This document shows, one piece after another, positions 7,041 to 15,663 of a DNA stretch of 37,735 nucleotides (position 1 is the first letter of the stretch; every line of letters starts with the position of its first letter). A program made the position numbers and the translations under genes. Below the pieces are notes generated by a model. It was not told the origin of the DNA, searched no databases, and saw nothing but the letters and a program-made list of their open reading frames with translations. Origin of the DNA: JACMRI01 sp043778625 (GTDB lineage: Bacteria; Bacteroidota; Bacteroidia; UBA4408); the NCBI GenBank assembly GCA_043778625.1, contig JAYWFU010000002.1, positions 1 to 37,735 on the forward strand. Direction: 5' to 3'.

Positions 7041-9176
7041 TTATTGATTTATTAAAACACGTTCGCCATTACTAGCTATGCTGTGTTGTATGGCAAACAT
7101 TACTTTACTTATGTGCAGTAACTCCTGCAGAGCAATAGGTGCAGTAGCCCCAGTTTGTAAGGTAGTGGCAAACAATTGTAACTCTAACGCATGCCCTTTA
7201 TTTTGGTTAGGGCTTTTGGTTACGGTGGTTTTGCTGGCGTAATGGGTAAGAGTTTTATAATCGTCCAGTACCCACGATTGTTGGGAATTGTGTACTTCTA
7301 TGTATTCTTTGGCTTGTTCTTTACTGCCTAATGATGAATAAATAACGTTGGCACTATTACCGTTTGCAAACTGTAATAGTAGTGTGTAACTATCTTCAAC
7401 TCCCTCCTGATTACTAGTAGCAGTGGCACTTACGGCAGTTATGCTACTATTGTTTACAAACATACAGTAGTCTACAAAATGGCACACCTCGCCGTGTAGG
7501 CGGCCGCCACCTACGGCAAGGTCTTGTGTCCAGTGGTTTGCAGGTATGTAACCTGCATTAACACGGTAGAGCATGCTTATGGGCAATGCCGTGTTAAGTT
7601 GCTTAACTAATTGTGTAGTAAGTGGCGCAAACCTACGGTTATAGCCTACTAGCAGGGTTTTGTTGTAATTAGTAAGTTGTATTAATTCTTCAATTTCGGT
7701 AAGCTCGTGTGGGTGTAGGCACAGGGGCTTTTCAACAAATACATTTTTATTATTTTTAATAGCCTCTATTACAAACTTAGCGTGGCTATCGTGGCGGGTA
7801 ATTACAAATACGGTATTTATTTTATCGTTGCTCAACACATCGTTAGCCGTGCAACTTGCAGTAGCAAACTTGTATTTGTTTTGCGCATTGCTTGCGGTTA
7901 TAGGGCTAGTGGTTACTACGGTATCAAGTGTAATTATTGGGCCAAGATTAGGTAGTATAAAATTTTGTGCAAACGAACCTGCACCAATAAAGCCCGCTAC
8001 TATTACGTTTTCGCGTTGTGGGGTAGGGGTTGTTATTACGGCAATGCCCTTGCTCGATTTTGCAACATCGTACTTTAGCACTACGCCACAAGCTGTTATT
8101 TGCTTGCTCATTAGGTCGTTGTAAGCCGTGATGCAATTATCAAAACTATACTCGTGGGTTATTATGTTGTTGAGATTAATTTGCCCACTGTACAACAAAT
8201 TAATAAATGCTTGCATGTTGCGGTTCTCTGTCCAACGTACGTATTCAATGGGGTAATCTAATCCTTTTTGTTCGTAGTTAGTTTCGTAACGCCCAGGCCC
8301 GTAGGAGCAGCTCATTTTAACTTCTAATTCTTTTTTAAAATAGTTAGGGCGTTCAAACCCAGTGGGCACAGCACCTACAATAATTATGGCGGCTTTGCGG
8401 CGAGCCACGTTACCAGCCAACTCCATAGGGTCGTTGCTGGTAGTGCTGGCAGTTATTATCACGGCATCAGCCCCAAAACCATTGGTAAGGTGTTGTATAG
8501 TATTAATTAAACTAGATGTATTAGTAGTATAGCAATGTTCAAAGCCATTGGCAATGGCACGTTGTACGGTTTTAGTATCAACATCAACCCCTATTGCATT
8601 AACGCCCGAACCTCGTAGTAATTGTAAGGTAAGTTGCCCTATTAAGCCCAAACCTATTACCACACAGCTCTCGCCAAGGTGTAAGTTAGCTTGGCGCACT
8701 CCCTGTAAGGCAATAGCACCAAGTGTAGTAAGCGATGCTTCTTTTATATACGATTCGTTAGGTAGGGGAGCGGCTAAATTTTCGTTTACCACTACATACT
8801 CCGCATGGTTAGCGCCAGCACAAGCTACGTAATCGCCTAGTTTAATGGTGGTAACGCCTTCGCCTACGGCAACAACTTTTCCACTAGTGCTGTAGCCTAA
8901 GCCTTGCGGGCTATCTAGCTTGTTCATTACCAATGCGTAGGTATTTAATATACCTAATATTTGCGCTGATTTAATTACTTTTTGTACCTCCGCCTTGCGC
9001 GATAAAGCCTTACCAATTAAGCCCTTGCGGGCATCGCTTACGGTTTTACCCTCAGTGCCTATGCTTATGGCCGAGTAATAATTTTGTACTACTACTTGTC
9101 CGTAATCAGGGGTGGGTATAGGTACTTGCTGTAGTTGCATTGTACCATCTTTAAGTAATTGGGTAAGCTGTTCCAT
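7041..9176 (-). CDS. Two-domain oxidoreductase: MDR alcohol dehydrogenase-like plus Gfo/Idh/MocA
   Basis: 711 residues, a fusion of two NAD(P)-dependent oxidoreductases. Residues 1 to about 375 are a medium-chain dehydrogenase: GYSTSGKVVAVGEGVTTIKLGD in the catalytic domain, then the Rossmann turn VVIGLGLIGQLTLQLL near residue 175. The four-Cys structural zinc loop is absent. Residues about 388-711 are Gfo/Idh/MocA-like: the second Rossmann turn VAGFIGAGSFAQNF, then FVEKPLCLHPHE, the EKP motif of that family. Proteins with this fusion are known as bi-domain-containing oxidoreductases and are usually found in surface polysaccharide or sugar gene clusters; no glycosyltransferases are nearby, so the substrate is unknown. 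It is the first gene of the minus-strand run, read from the promoter at 9199-9229. Confidence 0.88.
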   Translation of the reverse strand: MEQLTQLLKDGTMQLQQVPIPTPDYGQVVVQNYYSAISIGTEGKTVSDARKGLIGKALSRKAEVQKVIKSAQILGILNTYALVMNKLDSPQGLGYSTSGKVVAVGEGVTTIKLGDYVACAGANHAEYVVVNENLAAPLPNESYIKEASLTTLGAIALQGVRQANLHLGESCVVIGLGLIGQLTLQLLRGSGVNAIGVDVDTKTVQRAIANGFEHCYTTNTSSLINTIQHLTNGFGADAVIITASTTSNDPMELAGNVARRKAAIIIVGAVPTGFERPNYFKKELEVKMSCSYGPGRYETNYEQKGLDYPIEYVRWTENRNMQAFINLLYSGQINLNNIITHEYSFDNCITAYNDLMSKQITACGVVLKYDVAKSSKGIAVITTPTPQRENVIVAGFIGAGSFAQNFILPNLGPIITLDTVVTTSPITASNAQNKYKFATASCTANDVLSNDKINTVFVITRHDSHAKFVIEAIKNNKNVFVEKPLCLHPHELTEIEELIQLTNYNKTLLVGYNRRFAPLTTQLVKQLNTALPISMLYRVNAGYIPANHWTQDLAVGGGRLHGEVCHFVDYCMFVNNSSITAVSATATSNQEGVEDSYTLLLQFANGNSANVIYSSLGSKEQAKEYIEVHNSQQSWVLDDYKTLTHYASKTTVTKSPNQNKGHALELQLFATTLQTGATAPIALQELLHISKVMFAIQHSIASNGERVLINQ

Positions 9177-9198
9177 GGTGCTGTGTAAGGTTATGTTA

Positions 9199-9229
9199 CA
9201 AAGTTACAATAACAATTGATAATGAACAA
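9199..9229 (-). promoter_or_regulatory. Bacteroidetes-type promoter for the 9176-2614 operon
   Basis: On the minus strand a -33 element TTG (9227-9229) is followed after 20 bases by the -7 box TAACTTTG (9199-9206), which fits the TAnnTTTG consensus of the Bacteroidetes primary sigma factor. The start ATG of the oxidoreductase is at 9176, giving a short leader of roughly 15-20 bases. Confidence 0.6.
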
Positions 9230-9238
9230 TTGATAATT
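9211..9238. repeat. Two tandem 14-base AT-rich repeats
   Basis: The unit AACAATTGATAATG/T is present twice back to back. Each unit contains the palindrome CAATTG. Similar intergenic AACAATTGATAATT strings are common in Bacteroidetes genomes. The -33 element of the minus-strand promoter lies inside the repeat. Confidence 0.6.
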
Positions 9239-9345
9239 ACGTTTGTAAATTTTTGGTTTGAATTATTTTTTTAGGCTATTAAAAGGCTAAAAAACTAAAT
9301 CAATACTACTTTTTTAATTGAACCATAATTATAATTCAAAATTAA

Positions 9346-9353
9346 TAACTTTG
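9346..9353 (+). promoter_or_regulatory. -7 promoter box TAACTTTG for the plus-strand restriction-modification gene
   Basis: TAACTTTG fits the Bacteroidetes -7 consensus TAnnTTTG and lies 39 bases before the ATG at 9393. The only TTG upstream (9318-9320) is 25 bases away, longer than the usual 17-23, so the -33 element is uncertain. Confidence 0.45.
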
Positions 9354-9392
9354 AGCTATAATTATTAAATATAGCACGAAACACAATTAACA

Positions 9393-11837
9393 ATGGCGTA
9401 CGCTAACATTAGAGAGGAAGAACTTAAAAACCGTGTTGCACAAGAGTATTTTGCGCCATTTAATTGTGCCAAAATTATTGGTAATGTTGATTTTTGCGTA
9501 ACCCTAGTTAACGAACATAGCCAACAATTATTTGATATAGAGTCGTTGCTGTGGGCAGAGGCTAAAAAAGGCAAAGCCGATATTTACAAATCGTTAGTGC
9601 AACTTATACTTACTATTGGTAAGGCACGCACGTTTGATAGTAATTTACCCCCAGCGTTTGTAGGTGCTTTTGATGCCGAGCATATTGCTTTTATGCCCTA
9701 TAATGCCATTAGCGATGTGTTTTACATTAACGATTTTAATTGGAATGTAACCCCAAGCAACCACAATACTAAGGAGTTTACACTGTTGTACAACAAGGTA
9801 AAAACTACATTAGAAACTGATACCTTAGTATTTAATTATAGTAATGATGATAAGGAACTCCGCCAGTTTATACAACTTAATTTTGTAGAGGGAAAAACAA
9901 GTACCTCTAAAATTAAAATTGACAAAAACAATTTTATGGTGGTGTACAACAAATGGCTGAGTGCCGTAAAGCCCACCATTAGCGTAAACTGGGACATTGC
10001 CAAAAAAGCGGGCATTATTGATGGCGATTTTTATTTGGCCGATTTACTTTCGGCAGAAAATAAATCGTTAAAAGAAAGTTTGTATGTATTGCTTAAAATC
10101 GACCATTACGAGCTCGACCGTAAGCTAAATGATATGGGCATGTTTAGCAATAGTTCGGCTACATTTAACGACAAACAAAAAGCACACTTACAGTTTTGGA
10201 ATAAGTACGACCGCCCTCCTCGCGAAGAATACTGGAGTTATATTGTGGAACGGCGAGATTTGCTTGTGCCACAAGACGTGCGCGAGCGTAAGGGAAGTTT
10301 TTTTACACCACAAATATGGGTGGAGCTTTCGCAAAAATATTTGGCTGATACCCTAGGCGACAATTGGCAAGACGAATATTATGTGTGGGACTGTGCCGCA
10401 GGTACAGGCAACTTGCTTAATGGGCTAACTAACAAATACAATGTGTATGCCTCAACGCTTGACGTACAAGATGTAGATGTAATGCACGACCTTATAAAAA
10501 ACGGCGCAAATTTGCTACACGACCACGTGTTTCAGTTTGATTTTTTGAACGATGATTTTACCAAACTTCCTGCAACATTACAAGCCATAATTAATGACCC
10601 TGCCAAACGTAAAAAACTGGTAATGTACATTAATCCGCCGTATGCGGAGGCTAGTGATAAAAAAACATTTGATAAAAGAGAGGGGAAAAGAGGAGTAGAA
10701 CAGAGTAAAATAAATAAAAAATACGCACCAAAATTAGGGCAAGGAAATGCCGAATTATTTGTGCAATTTTTAACACGTATCTATTTTGAAATTCCTGATT
10801 GTACCATTGCAGAATTTTCTAAATTAAAAATCATTTCGGGACCACATTTTTTTGATTTTAGGCAGTTTTTTAAAGCCAAATTAAAAAAGGCATTTGTATG
10901 TCCTGCCAATTCTTTTGATAATGTAAAAGGAATATTTCCTATCGGATTTATGATTTGGGATACTAGCGTTAAACAAGCATTTAAAAAAATTAAAGCTAAC
11001 GTATATATCAGCTCAACTAAAAAAATAGCGCCTAAAACATTTTACACTTATGACAATAGTTATTATATTAATGATTGGATAAAACCATTTAGAGGCGATG
11101 TTATTACTAATCAGTTAATTGGTAAATTTCCGTTTAAGGGTAGCGATTTTCAAAATCAAAATATGATTCAAATTGTGCATCACAAAATGGATTATAATAC
11201 TGAGGCAGGTCAGTTTTTAATCAATCAAAAAAACATAAAACAAGCCTGCGTGTACTTTGCAGTACGCAAGTGTATTGCAGCTACTTGGTTAAACGATAGA
11301 GACCAATTTTTATATCCTAACAATGGTTGGGAAACCGATACTGAGTTTCAAAATAATAGTCTTACTTATACCTTGTTTACTAACAACATACAATCAAGCT
11401 ATGGCGTTAACCATTGGATACCCTTTACTGAAAAAGAAATAAACACACGGCAAGAATTAGGAAGTAAGTTTATGACGCAATACATTGCAGGTAAAATTGA
11501 CACCGAAACCACTGCTGATTTATTTACCAAGGTTGAAAAAAAATCTCAACTCCCCTTAGTTTTTTCAACCGAAGCCAAGGCCGTGTTTAGCGCAGGGCGA
11601 GAGTTGTGGAGTTACTATCATACACAAGAGTTTACAAGCGATGTACCATACAATGTTAATGCTTCGCTGTATGATATTAGAGCGTATTTTCAAGGGCGTA
11701 ATGATAAAGGCCGCATGAATGCTGGTAGTAAAGACGAACACTATACCCTACTTATTAAAAACCTTAGAACCGAATTACAACACTTAACCAATGCAATAGT
11801 GCCAAAGGTGTATGAGTATGGTTTTTTAAAACAATAA
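9393..11837 (+). CDS. Type IIG-like restriction enzyme/N6-adenine DNA methyltransferase
   Basis: 814 residues. An N-terminal segment resembles a PD-(D/E)xK nuclease: D33, then LLWAE56AK58KG, with a helix after it. The methyltransferase core has motif X-like GSFFTP at 301-306, SAM-binding motif I D333CAAGTGN340 and catalytic motif IV N414PPY417. The remaining 400 residues would be the target-recognition region. Nuclease, methylase and specificity in one chain is the type IIG plan, so one protein could both cut and protect DNA. No separate HsdS, HsdR or helicase is near. It lies between a minus-strand metabolic operon and paaG and looks like a single-gene insertion. Arg codons change from mainly CGN before the NPPY motif to AGA/AGG just after it (about 10,660-11,340), suggesting exchange of the recognition region. 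It could act only as a methylase if the nuclease assignment is wrong. Confidence 0.82.
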   Translation: MAYANIREEELKNRVAQEYFAPFNCAKIIGNVDFCVTLVNEHSQQLFDIESLLWAEAKKGKADIYKSLVQLILTIGKARTFDSNLPPAFVGAFDAEHIAFMPYNAISDVFYINDFNWNVTPSNHNTKEFTLLYNKVKTTLETDTLVFNYSNDDKELRQFIQLNFVEGKTSTSKIKIDKNNFMVVYNKWLSAVKPTISVNWDIAKKAGIIDGDFYLADLLSAENKSLKESLYVLLKIDHYELDRKLNDMGMFSNSSATFNDKQKAHLQFWNKYDRPPREEYWSYIVERRDLLVPQDVRERKGSFFTPQIWVELSQKYLADTLGDNWQDEYYVWDCAAGTGNLLNGLTNKYNVYASTLDVQDVDVMHDLIKNGANLLHDHVFQFDFLNDDFTKLPATLQAIINDPAKRKKLVMYINPPYAEASDKKTFDKREGKRGVEQSKINKKYAPKLGQGNAELFVQFLTRIYFEIPDCTIAEFSKLKIISGPHFFDFRQFFKAKLKKAFVCPANSFDNVKGIFPIGFMIWDTSVKQAFKKIKANVYISSTKKIAPKTFYTYDNSYYINDWIKPFRGDVITNQLIGKFPFKGSDFQNQNMIQIVHHKMDYNTEAGQFLINQKNIKQACVYFAVRKCIAATWLNDRDQFLYPNNGWETDTEFQNNSLTYTLFTNNIQSSYGVNHWIPFTEKEINTRQELGSKFMTQYIAGKIDTETTADLFTKVEKKSQLPLVFSTEAKAVFSAGRELWSYYHTQEFTSDVPYNVNASLYDIRAYFQGRNDKGRMNAGSKDEHYTLLIKNLRTELQHLTNAIVPKVYEYGFLKQ

Positions 11838-11876
11838 TATATTAATCTATTTTATATAACACAATCCACAACAATT

Positions 11877-12656
11877 ATGTCAGAATTTATTACCTACACC
11901 AAACACACTAACTACGCTACTATTACGTTTAACAGAGCTGATAAGTTTAACAGCTTTGTGCGCCCCATGGCATTAGCGTTTATAGCTGCACTCGATGATT
12001 TTGAGCAAGATACTGCTATCCGTGCCTTGTACCTAACGGGCTCGGGCAAAGCATTTTGTGCAGGGCAAGACCTTGGCGAAGTTACTGACCCTAACGGGCC
12101 ACCAATATCCGAAATTGTAAGTAAGCACTACAACCCTATAGTTATGCGCTTGCGCAACATCGAAAAACCAATTGTGTGCGGCGTTAATGGTGTAGCCGCA
12201 GGGGCAGGTGCTAACATTGCCCTAGCGTGCGATGTAGTAATAGCTGCTGAAAACGCATCGTTTTTGCAGGCGTTTAGCAAAATAGGTTTAATACCTGATA
12301 GTGGCGGAACGTTTACCCTGCCACGTATTATTGGTATGGGCAAGGCAAGTGCATTAATGTTATTGGGAGATAAGGTAAGCGCCACCGATGCCGAAAAAAT
12401 GGGCATGATATACCAAGTTGTACCTGTTGAAAGCCTTGAAAGCACAGGGATTGCCCTTACACAAACATTAGCCAATATGCCCACCAAAGCAATAGGCTTA
12501 ACCAAGCGTGCGCTTAACGCTAGCGCTACCAACACATTAGCACAACAATTACAATTGGAAGACGACCTACAAACACTTGCCAGCACCTACTACGACTATA
12601 ACGAGGGAGTGCAAGCATTTGTAGATAAACGTGCGCCAAAATTTACAGGTAACTAA
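11877..12656 (+). CDS. paaG: Enoyl-CoA hydratase/isomerase, PaaG-like
   Basis: 259 residues, crotonase fold. The sequence carries the crotonase oxyanion-hole blocks GKAFCAGQDLGEV (about 57-69) and KPIVCGVNGVAAGAGANIALACD, and the catalytic-region block FSKIGLIPDSGGTFTLPR. The combination CAGQDL, AAGAGANIALACD and FxQAFSKIGLxPDSGGT is characteristic of PaaG, the isomerase that converts 1,2-epoxyphenylacetyl-CoA to oxepin-CoA in phenylacetate breakdown. No other paa genes are in the window, so a general enoyl-CoA hydratase/isomerase role is an open alternative. Starts 39 bases after the restriction-modification gene; a GC-rich palindrome follows the stop. Confidence 0.85.
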   Translation: MSEFITYTKHTNYATITFNRADKFNSFVRPMALAFIAALDDFEQDTAIRALYLTGSGKAFCAGQDLGEVTDPNGPPISEIVSKHYNPIVMRLRNIEKPIVCGVNGVAAGAGANIALACDVVIAAENASFLQAFSKIGLIPDSGGTFTLPRIIGMGKASALMLLGDKVSATDAEKMGMIYQVVPVESLESTGIALTQTLANMPTKAIGLTKRALNASATNTLAQQLQLEDDLQTLASTYYDYNEGVQAFVDKRAPKFTGN

Positions 12657-12682
12657 CTAATCTAATAATATAATCACGCCAC

Positions 12683-12728
12683 GAAATCCCCTTTGGGGAG
12701 GGCTGCCCGCAGGGCGGGGTGGGTTTCT
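12683..12728. repeat. GC-rich imperfect palindromic repeat (REP-like)
   Basis: A 46-base GC-rich block in AT-rich DNA. It contains two small hairpins, CCCC-TTT-GGGG (12688-12698) and GCCC-GCA-GGGC (12705-12715), enclosed by a third outer pairing of GAAATCCCC with GGGGTGGGTTTC. Such CCCCTTTGGGG...GGGTGGG blocks resemble dispersed intergenic repeats of Bacteroidetes. It lies between paaG and lolD and could end or attenuate transcription. Only one copy is visible in this window. Confidence 0.6.
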
Positions 12729-12746
12729 TTTAACGTAAAAACAATT

Positions 12747-13406
12747 ATGATACAAGCCACTAATCTTATCAAAAGTTATAATAACGTACCCATACTCAAG
12801 GGGGTTAGCCTAACTATTAACAAGGGCGAAGTGGCAGCAATAGTAGGACCTAGTGGTGCTGGCAAATCTACCTTATTACAATTATTAGGCACGTTAGATA
12901 CAGCTGATGGGGGAGAGGTGCGCATTAATAACCAGTTGCTTACTCAACTTAACGATAAGGAACTATCAGTGTTCCGTAACACCAATATTGGCTTTGTGTT
13001 TCAGTTTCATCATTTGTTACCTGAATTTACAGCGTTAGAAAACATTTGCCTGCCAGCCTATATCAAGGGCGACTTATCCACCACCCAAGTAATAGCAAGG
13101 GCCACGGAACTTATGGAGTACTTAGGTATAGCAAGCCGAGCAAGCCACAAACCTGCACAACTTAGTGGGGGCGAGCAACAGCGTGTAGCCGTGGCACGCG
13201 CTTTAATAAACAAGCCTGCCGTAATATTTGCTGACGAACCTAGCGGAAACTTGGATACACAACACGCTAAAGAACTGCATGATTTGTTTTTTAAACTATC
13301 CAAAGATTTTGAACAAACATTTGTAATTGTAACCCACAATACCCAACTTGCACTGCAGGTAGATAGGTTGTTTCAAATGCGTGACGGTATGTTAGTTACT
13401 ACCTAA
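12747..13406 (+). CDS. lolD: ABC transporter ATP-binding protein, LolD-like (lipoprotein release)
   Basis: 219 residues from the ATG at 12747. The frame is open further upstream to a TTG at 12693, but that part runs through the GC-rich palindrome and would add a non-family leader, so the ATG is chosen; IQATNLIKSYNN is the normal N-terminus. Motifs: Walker A GPSGAGKST (34-42), Q-loop FVFQFHHLLPEFTALENICLP, signature LSGGEQQRVAVARAL, Walker B VIFADEPSGNLD, and the H-loop VTHN. LolD energises release of outer-membrane lipoproteins from the inner membrane with LolC/LolE permeases; a MacB-type or FtsE-like partner cannot be excluded because no permease gene is adjacent. The gap to the TPR gene is about 105 bases. 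Confidence 0.87.
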   Translation: MIQATNLIKSYNNVPILKGVSLTINKGEVAAIVGPSGAGKSTLLQLLGTLDTADGGEVRINNQLLTQLNDKELSVFRNTNIGFVFQFHHLLPEFTALENICLPAYIKGDLSTTQVIARATELMEYLGIASRASHKPAQLSGGEQQRVAVARALINKPAVIFADEPSGNLDTQHAKELHDLFFKLSKDFEQTFVIVTHNTQLALQVDRLFQMRDGMLVTT

Positions 13407-13511
13407 GGTAATAGCCACATTGACAGTTATTGTGTAACTTATGATACAACTTGCGTATGTGGCAAATTAGTTGTAAATTAACATATCTATTACTATAAAA
13501 TATTATGTGCA

Positions 13512-14954
13512 ATGAGTAACGAGGGATTTAACAACGAAGATTTTGAATTTGACGGCGAAGACGATGAAAAAGAATTAGATGCGCTAGTGGAGAAATTTGA
13601 AAAAACATTGGAAGAAAACACAGCTGTGTTTTTTGATAGTGATGAATTTGAAGCATTGGTGGATTATTATTTTTCGATAAACTCGTTTGACTATGCCCGC
13701 CAAGCTTGCGATGCAGGCTTAGAACAATACCCTTTTAAAACAGATTTTAAACTTCGCAAAGCACAAATACTAGCTGCTAATCTCGAACATAAAGAGGCCT
13801 TGGCTTTGCTTACCGAAATTGAAGTTGCAGAGGAAAACAACGCAGAGTTTTATATGACCCGTGGTAGTATTTATAGTCAAATGAATGATTATAATAAAGC
13901 TATTGATAACTACAACAAAGCCTTGATAAGTGCTAATGCCGAGGAAATGGACTACATTTACATCAACATTGGGTTTGAATACGAAAACCTTGGTAACTTT
14001 GACAAAGCCATTGTGTTTTTGCGCAAGGCTATTGAGGTAAACCCCGAAAACGAAGCTGCACTTTTTGAATTAGCATTATGCTACGAACTAGCCAACAAAA
14101 AACAAGAGGGAGTAGAATATTTTATTGATTATACGGAGAAAAATCCATTAGTGGCATCAGCTTGGTACAACCTTGGAGTGGGTTACAGTAGACTAGAATT
14201 GCACGAAAAAGCCCTTGAGGCATTTGATTTTGCAATAGCTATTGATGAAGATTTTGCCTCAGCTTATTTTAACAAAGCTAATACCTACGTTAACCTTGAG
14301 CGCTACCCCGAAGCTGTGGCTATGTACGAGCAGGCATTAGATTACGAAATAGCCGATAGCGTTATTTACTACTACATAGGCGAGTGCTACGAAAAAATGG
14401 AAATGCCCGAAAAGGCAATGAATTACTATCAAAAAACAATAAGTTTAGATAACAATGCAAGCGATGCACATGTAGGTATGGGCGTAGTATTGGATACCTT
14501 AAACCGTACGAGTGAAGCATTAATACACGTAAAAAAAGGGGTAGAAATTGAAGGTAATAATGCTGATTATTGGTACATATATGCTGACTTATTAAGTAAA
14601 GAAGGCTTGTATGACGAGGCTGATGACGCTTACCACAAAGTAATTGATTATGAACCTATGAACGAAGATATATGGGTAGATTTAGCAAATTTTTATTTTG
14701 AAACCGATGATTTTGATAATGCCGAAAACACCATTCGTCAAGGTATAAAACTTCACCCTGCAAGGGCTGATTACTATTATTTTTATTGTGCATTATTGCA
14801 TGCCACACAACGCCCACAAGAAGGATTATTACAACTGGATATTGGCTTACAACTCAACTACGACGAGCATACCGAGCTATTTGAATTTGACGAGTCGTTA
14901 AAAAATAATACTCCAATTTTAGAACGCATTTTGCAAGGTAAAAAAGAAGTATAA
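13512..14954 (+). CDS. Tetratricopeptide repeat protein
   Basis: 480 residues with an acidic N-terminus (FEFDGEDDEKELDALVEKFEKT, about residues 10-35) and no signal peptide, so probably cytoplasmic. From about residue 40 to the end there are some eleven to twelve TPR units with the 34-residue pattern W-x-x-LG-x-x-Y/F...A-x-x-x-Y/F-x-x-AL...P (for example AWYNLGVGYSRLELHEKALEAFDFAI and AYFNKANTYVNLERYPEAVAMYEQAL). TPR arrays are protein-binding scaffolds; the partner is unknown. The gene ends in a hairpin that also contains the radC stop, 7 bases away on the other strand. Confidence 0.88.
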   Translation: MSNEGFNNEDFEFDGEDDEKELDALVEKFEKTLEENTAVFFDSDEFEALVDYYFSINSFDYARQACDAGLEQYPFKTDFKLRKAQILAANLEHKEALALLTEIEVAEENNAEFYMTRGSIYSQMNDYNKAIDNYNKALISANAEEMDYIYINIGFEYENLGNFDKAIVFLRKAIEVNPENEAALFELALCYELANKKQEGVEYFIDYTEKNPLVASAWYNLGVGYSRLELHEKALEAFDFAIAIDEDFASAYFNKANTYVNLERYPEAVAMYEQALDYEIADSVIYYYIGECYEKMEMPEKAMNYYQKTISLDNNASDAHVGMGVVLDTLNRTSEALIHVKKGVEIEGNNADYWYIYADLLSKEGLYDEADDAYHKVIDYEPMNEDIWVDLANFYFETDDFDNAENTIRQGIKLHPARADYYYFYCALLHATQRPQEGLLQLDIGLQLNYDEHTELFEFDESLKNNTPILERILQGKKEV

Positions 14955-14976
14955 TTAAGTACTATGCTTCTTTTTT
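14940..14976. terminator. Bidirectional terminator overlapping two convergent stop codons
   Basis: The arm AAAAAAGAAG-TATA (14940-14953) pairs with TATG-CTTCTTTTTT (14963-14976, one G-U pair) around a 9-base loop. Both strands then end in a U-tract. The stop codons of the TPR gene (14952-14954) and radC (14962-14964) lie inside the hairpin. Confidence 0.65.
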
Positions 14977-15663
14977 TAGCATACCTTCATCAGCAAAGCT
15001 ATAATAGCTTTTTTGAGTAATAATTAAGTGGTCGTTTAACTGAATACCCAACAGGTCGGCACCTGCTTTTAGTTGGGCAGTTATGTCAACATCAGCTTGG
15101 CTGGGTTGCAAATTACCTGATGGGTGATTGTGCGCTAACACCATAGCCGATGCTAAATGTACAATTGCTAGATTAAGTATTATTTTAATGTCAAATACCG
15201 TGCTTGCCACGCCACCACGGCTTACTACGTGGGTACCTATAATTTGGTTACGCTTGTTAAGTAGTACTAACCACATTTCTTCGTGGGGCAAATCGCTCAT
15301 GTAAGGCAACAAATGATTATAGGCCTTTGTGCTACAATCTATAATGAGTAATTCTTCTTTTACATCGTTTTTTTTGCGTAGGCCAAGTTCCATTGCAGCT
15401 ATTATGGTTACTGCTTTTGCAGGACCTATGCCACGTACTTTACTCAATTCTTTAACAGTAAGTTTACTTAACTTATACAAATCGTTATTTACCGATGTTA
15501 ATAATTTTTTGGCTATATCTACTGCGGAATCAGTGGTGTTACCTGTGTTTATTAATATTGCCAATAACTCTGCATCGCTTAGCGCAGCCCTACCTTTGGT
15601 TATTAGTTTTTCGCGAGGCTTATCATCATCGGCCCAATTTTTTATGGATATATTATCGCTCAT
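14962..15663 (-). CDS. radC: RadC/YicR family JAB1-MPN domain protein
   Basis: 233 residues. N-terminal PREKLITKGRAALSDAELLAILINTG (about 16-41) and helix-hairpin-helix LSKVRGIGPAKAVTIIAAMEL (about 75-93) precede a C-terminal JAB/MPN domain with the zinc motif H178NH180PSGNLQPSQAD191. All metal ligands of the H-x-H-x(10)-D pattern are intact. This family is named RadC, but the original radC repair phenotype was later traced to another gene, so the role is unclear; the zinc site suggests an isopeptidase-like hydrolase. The ATG at 15663 overlaps the upstream M20 stop by 4 bases (ATGA), indicating translational coupling. Confidence 0.92.
   Translation of the reverse strand: MSDNISIKNWADDDKPREKLITKGRAALSDAELLAILINTGNTTDSAVDIAKKLLTSVNNDLYKLSKLTVKELSKVRGIGPAKAVTIIAAMELGLRKKNDVKEELLIIDCSTKAYNHLLPYMSDLPHEEMWLVLLNKRNQIIGTHVVSRGGVASTVFDIKIILNLAIVHLASAMVLAHNHPSGNLQPSQADVDITAQLKAGADLLGIQLNDHLIITQKSYYSFADEGMLKKEA

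Noticed and set aside
13414..13463. Inverted GCCACAT...ATGTGGC between lolD and the TPR gene
   Set aside because: Arms of only 7 bases 36 bases apart, no T-tract; probably chance.
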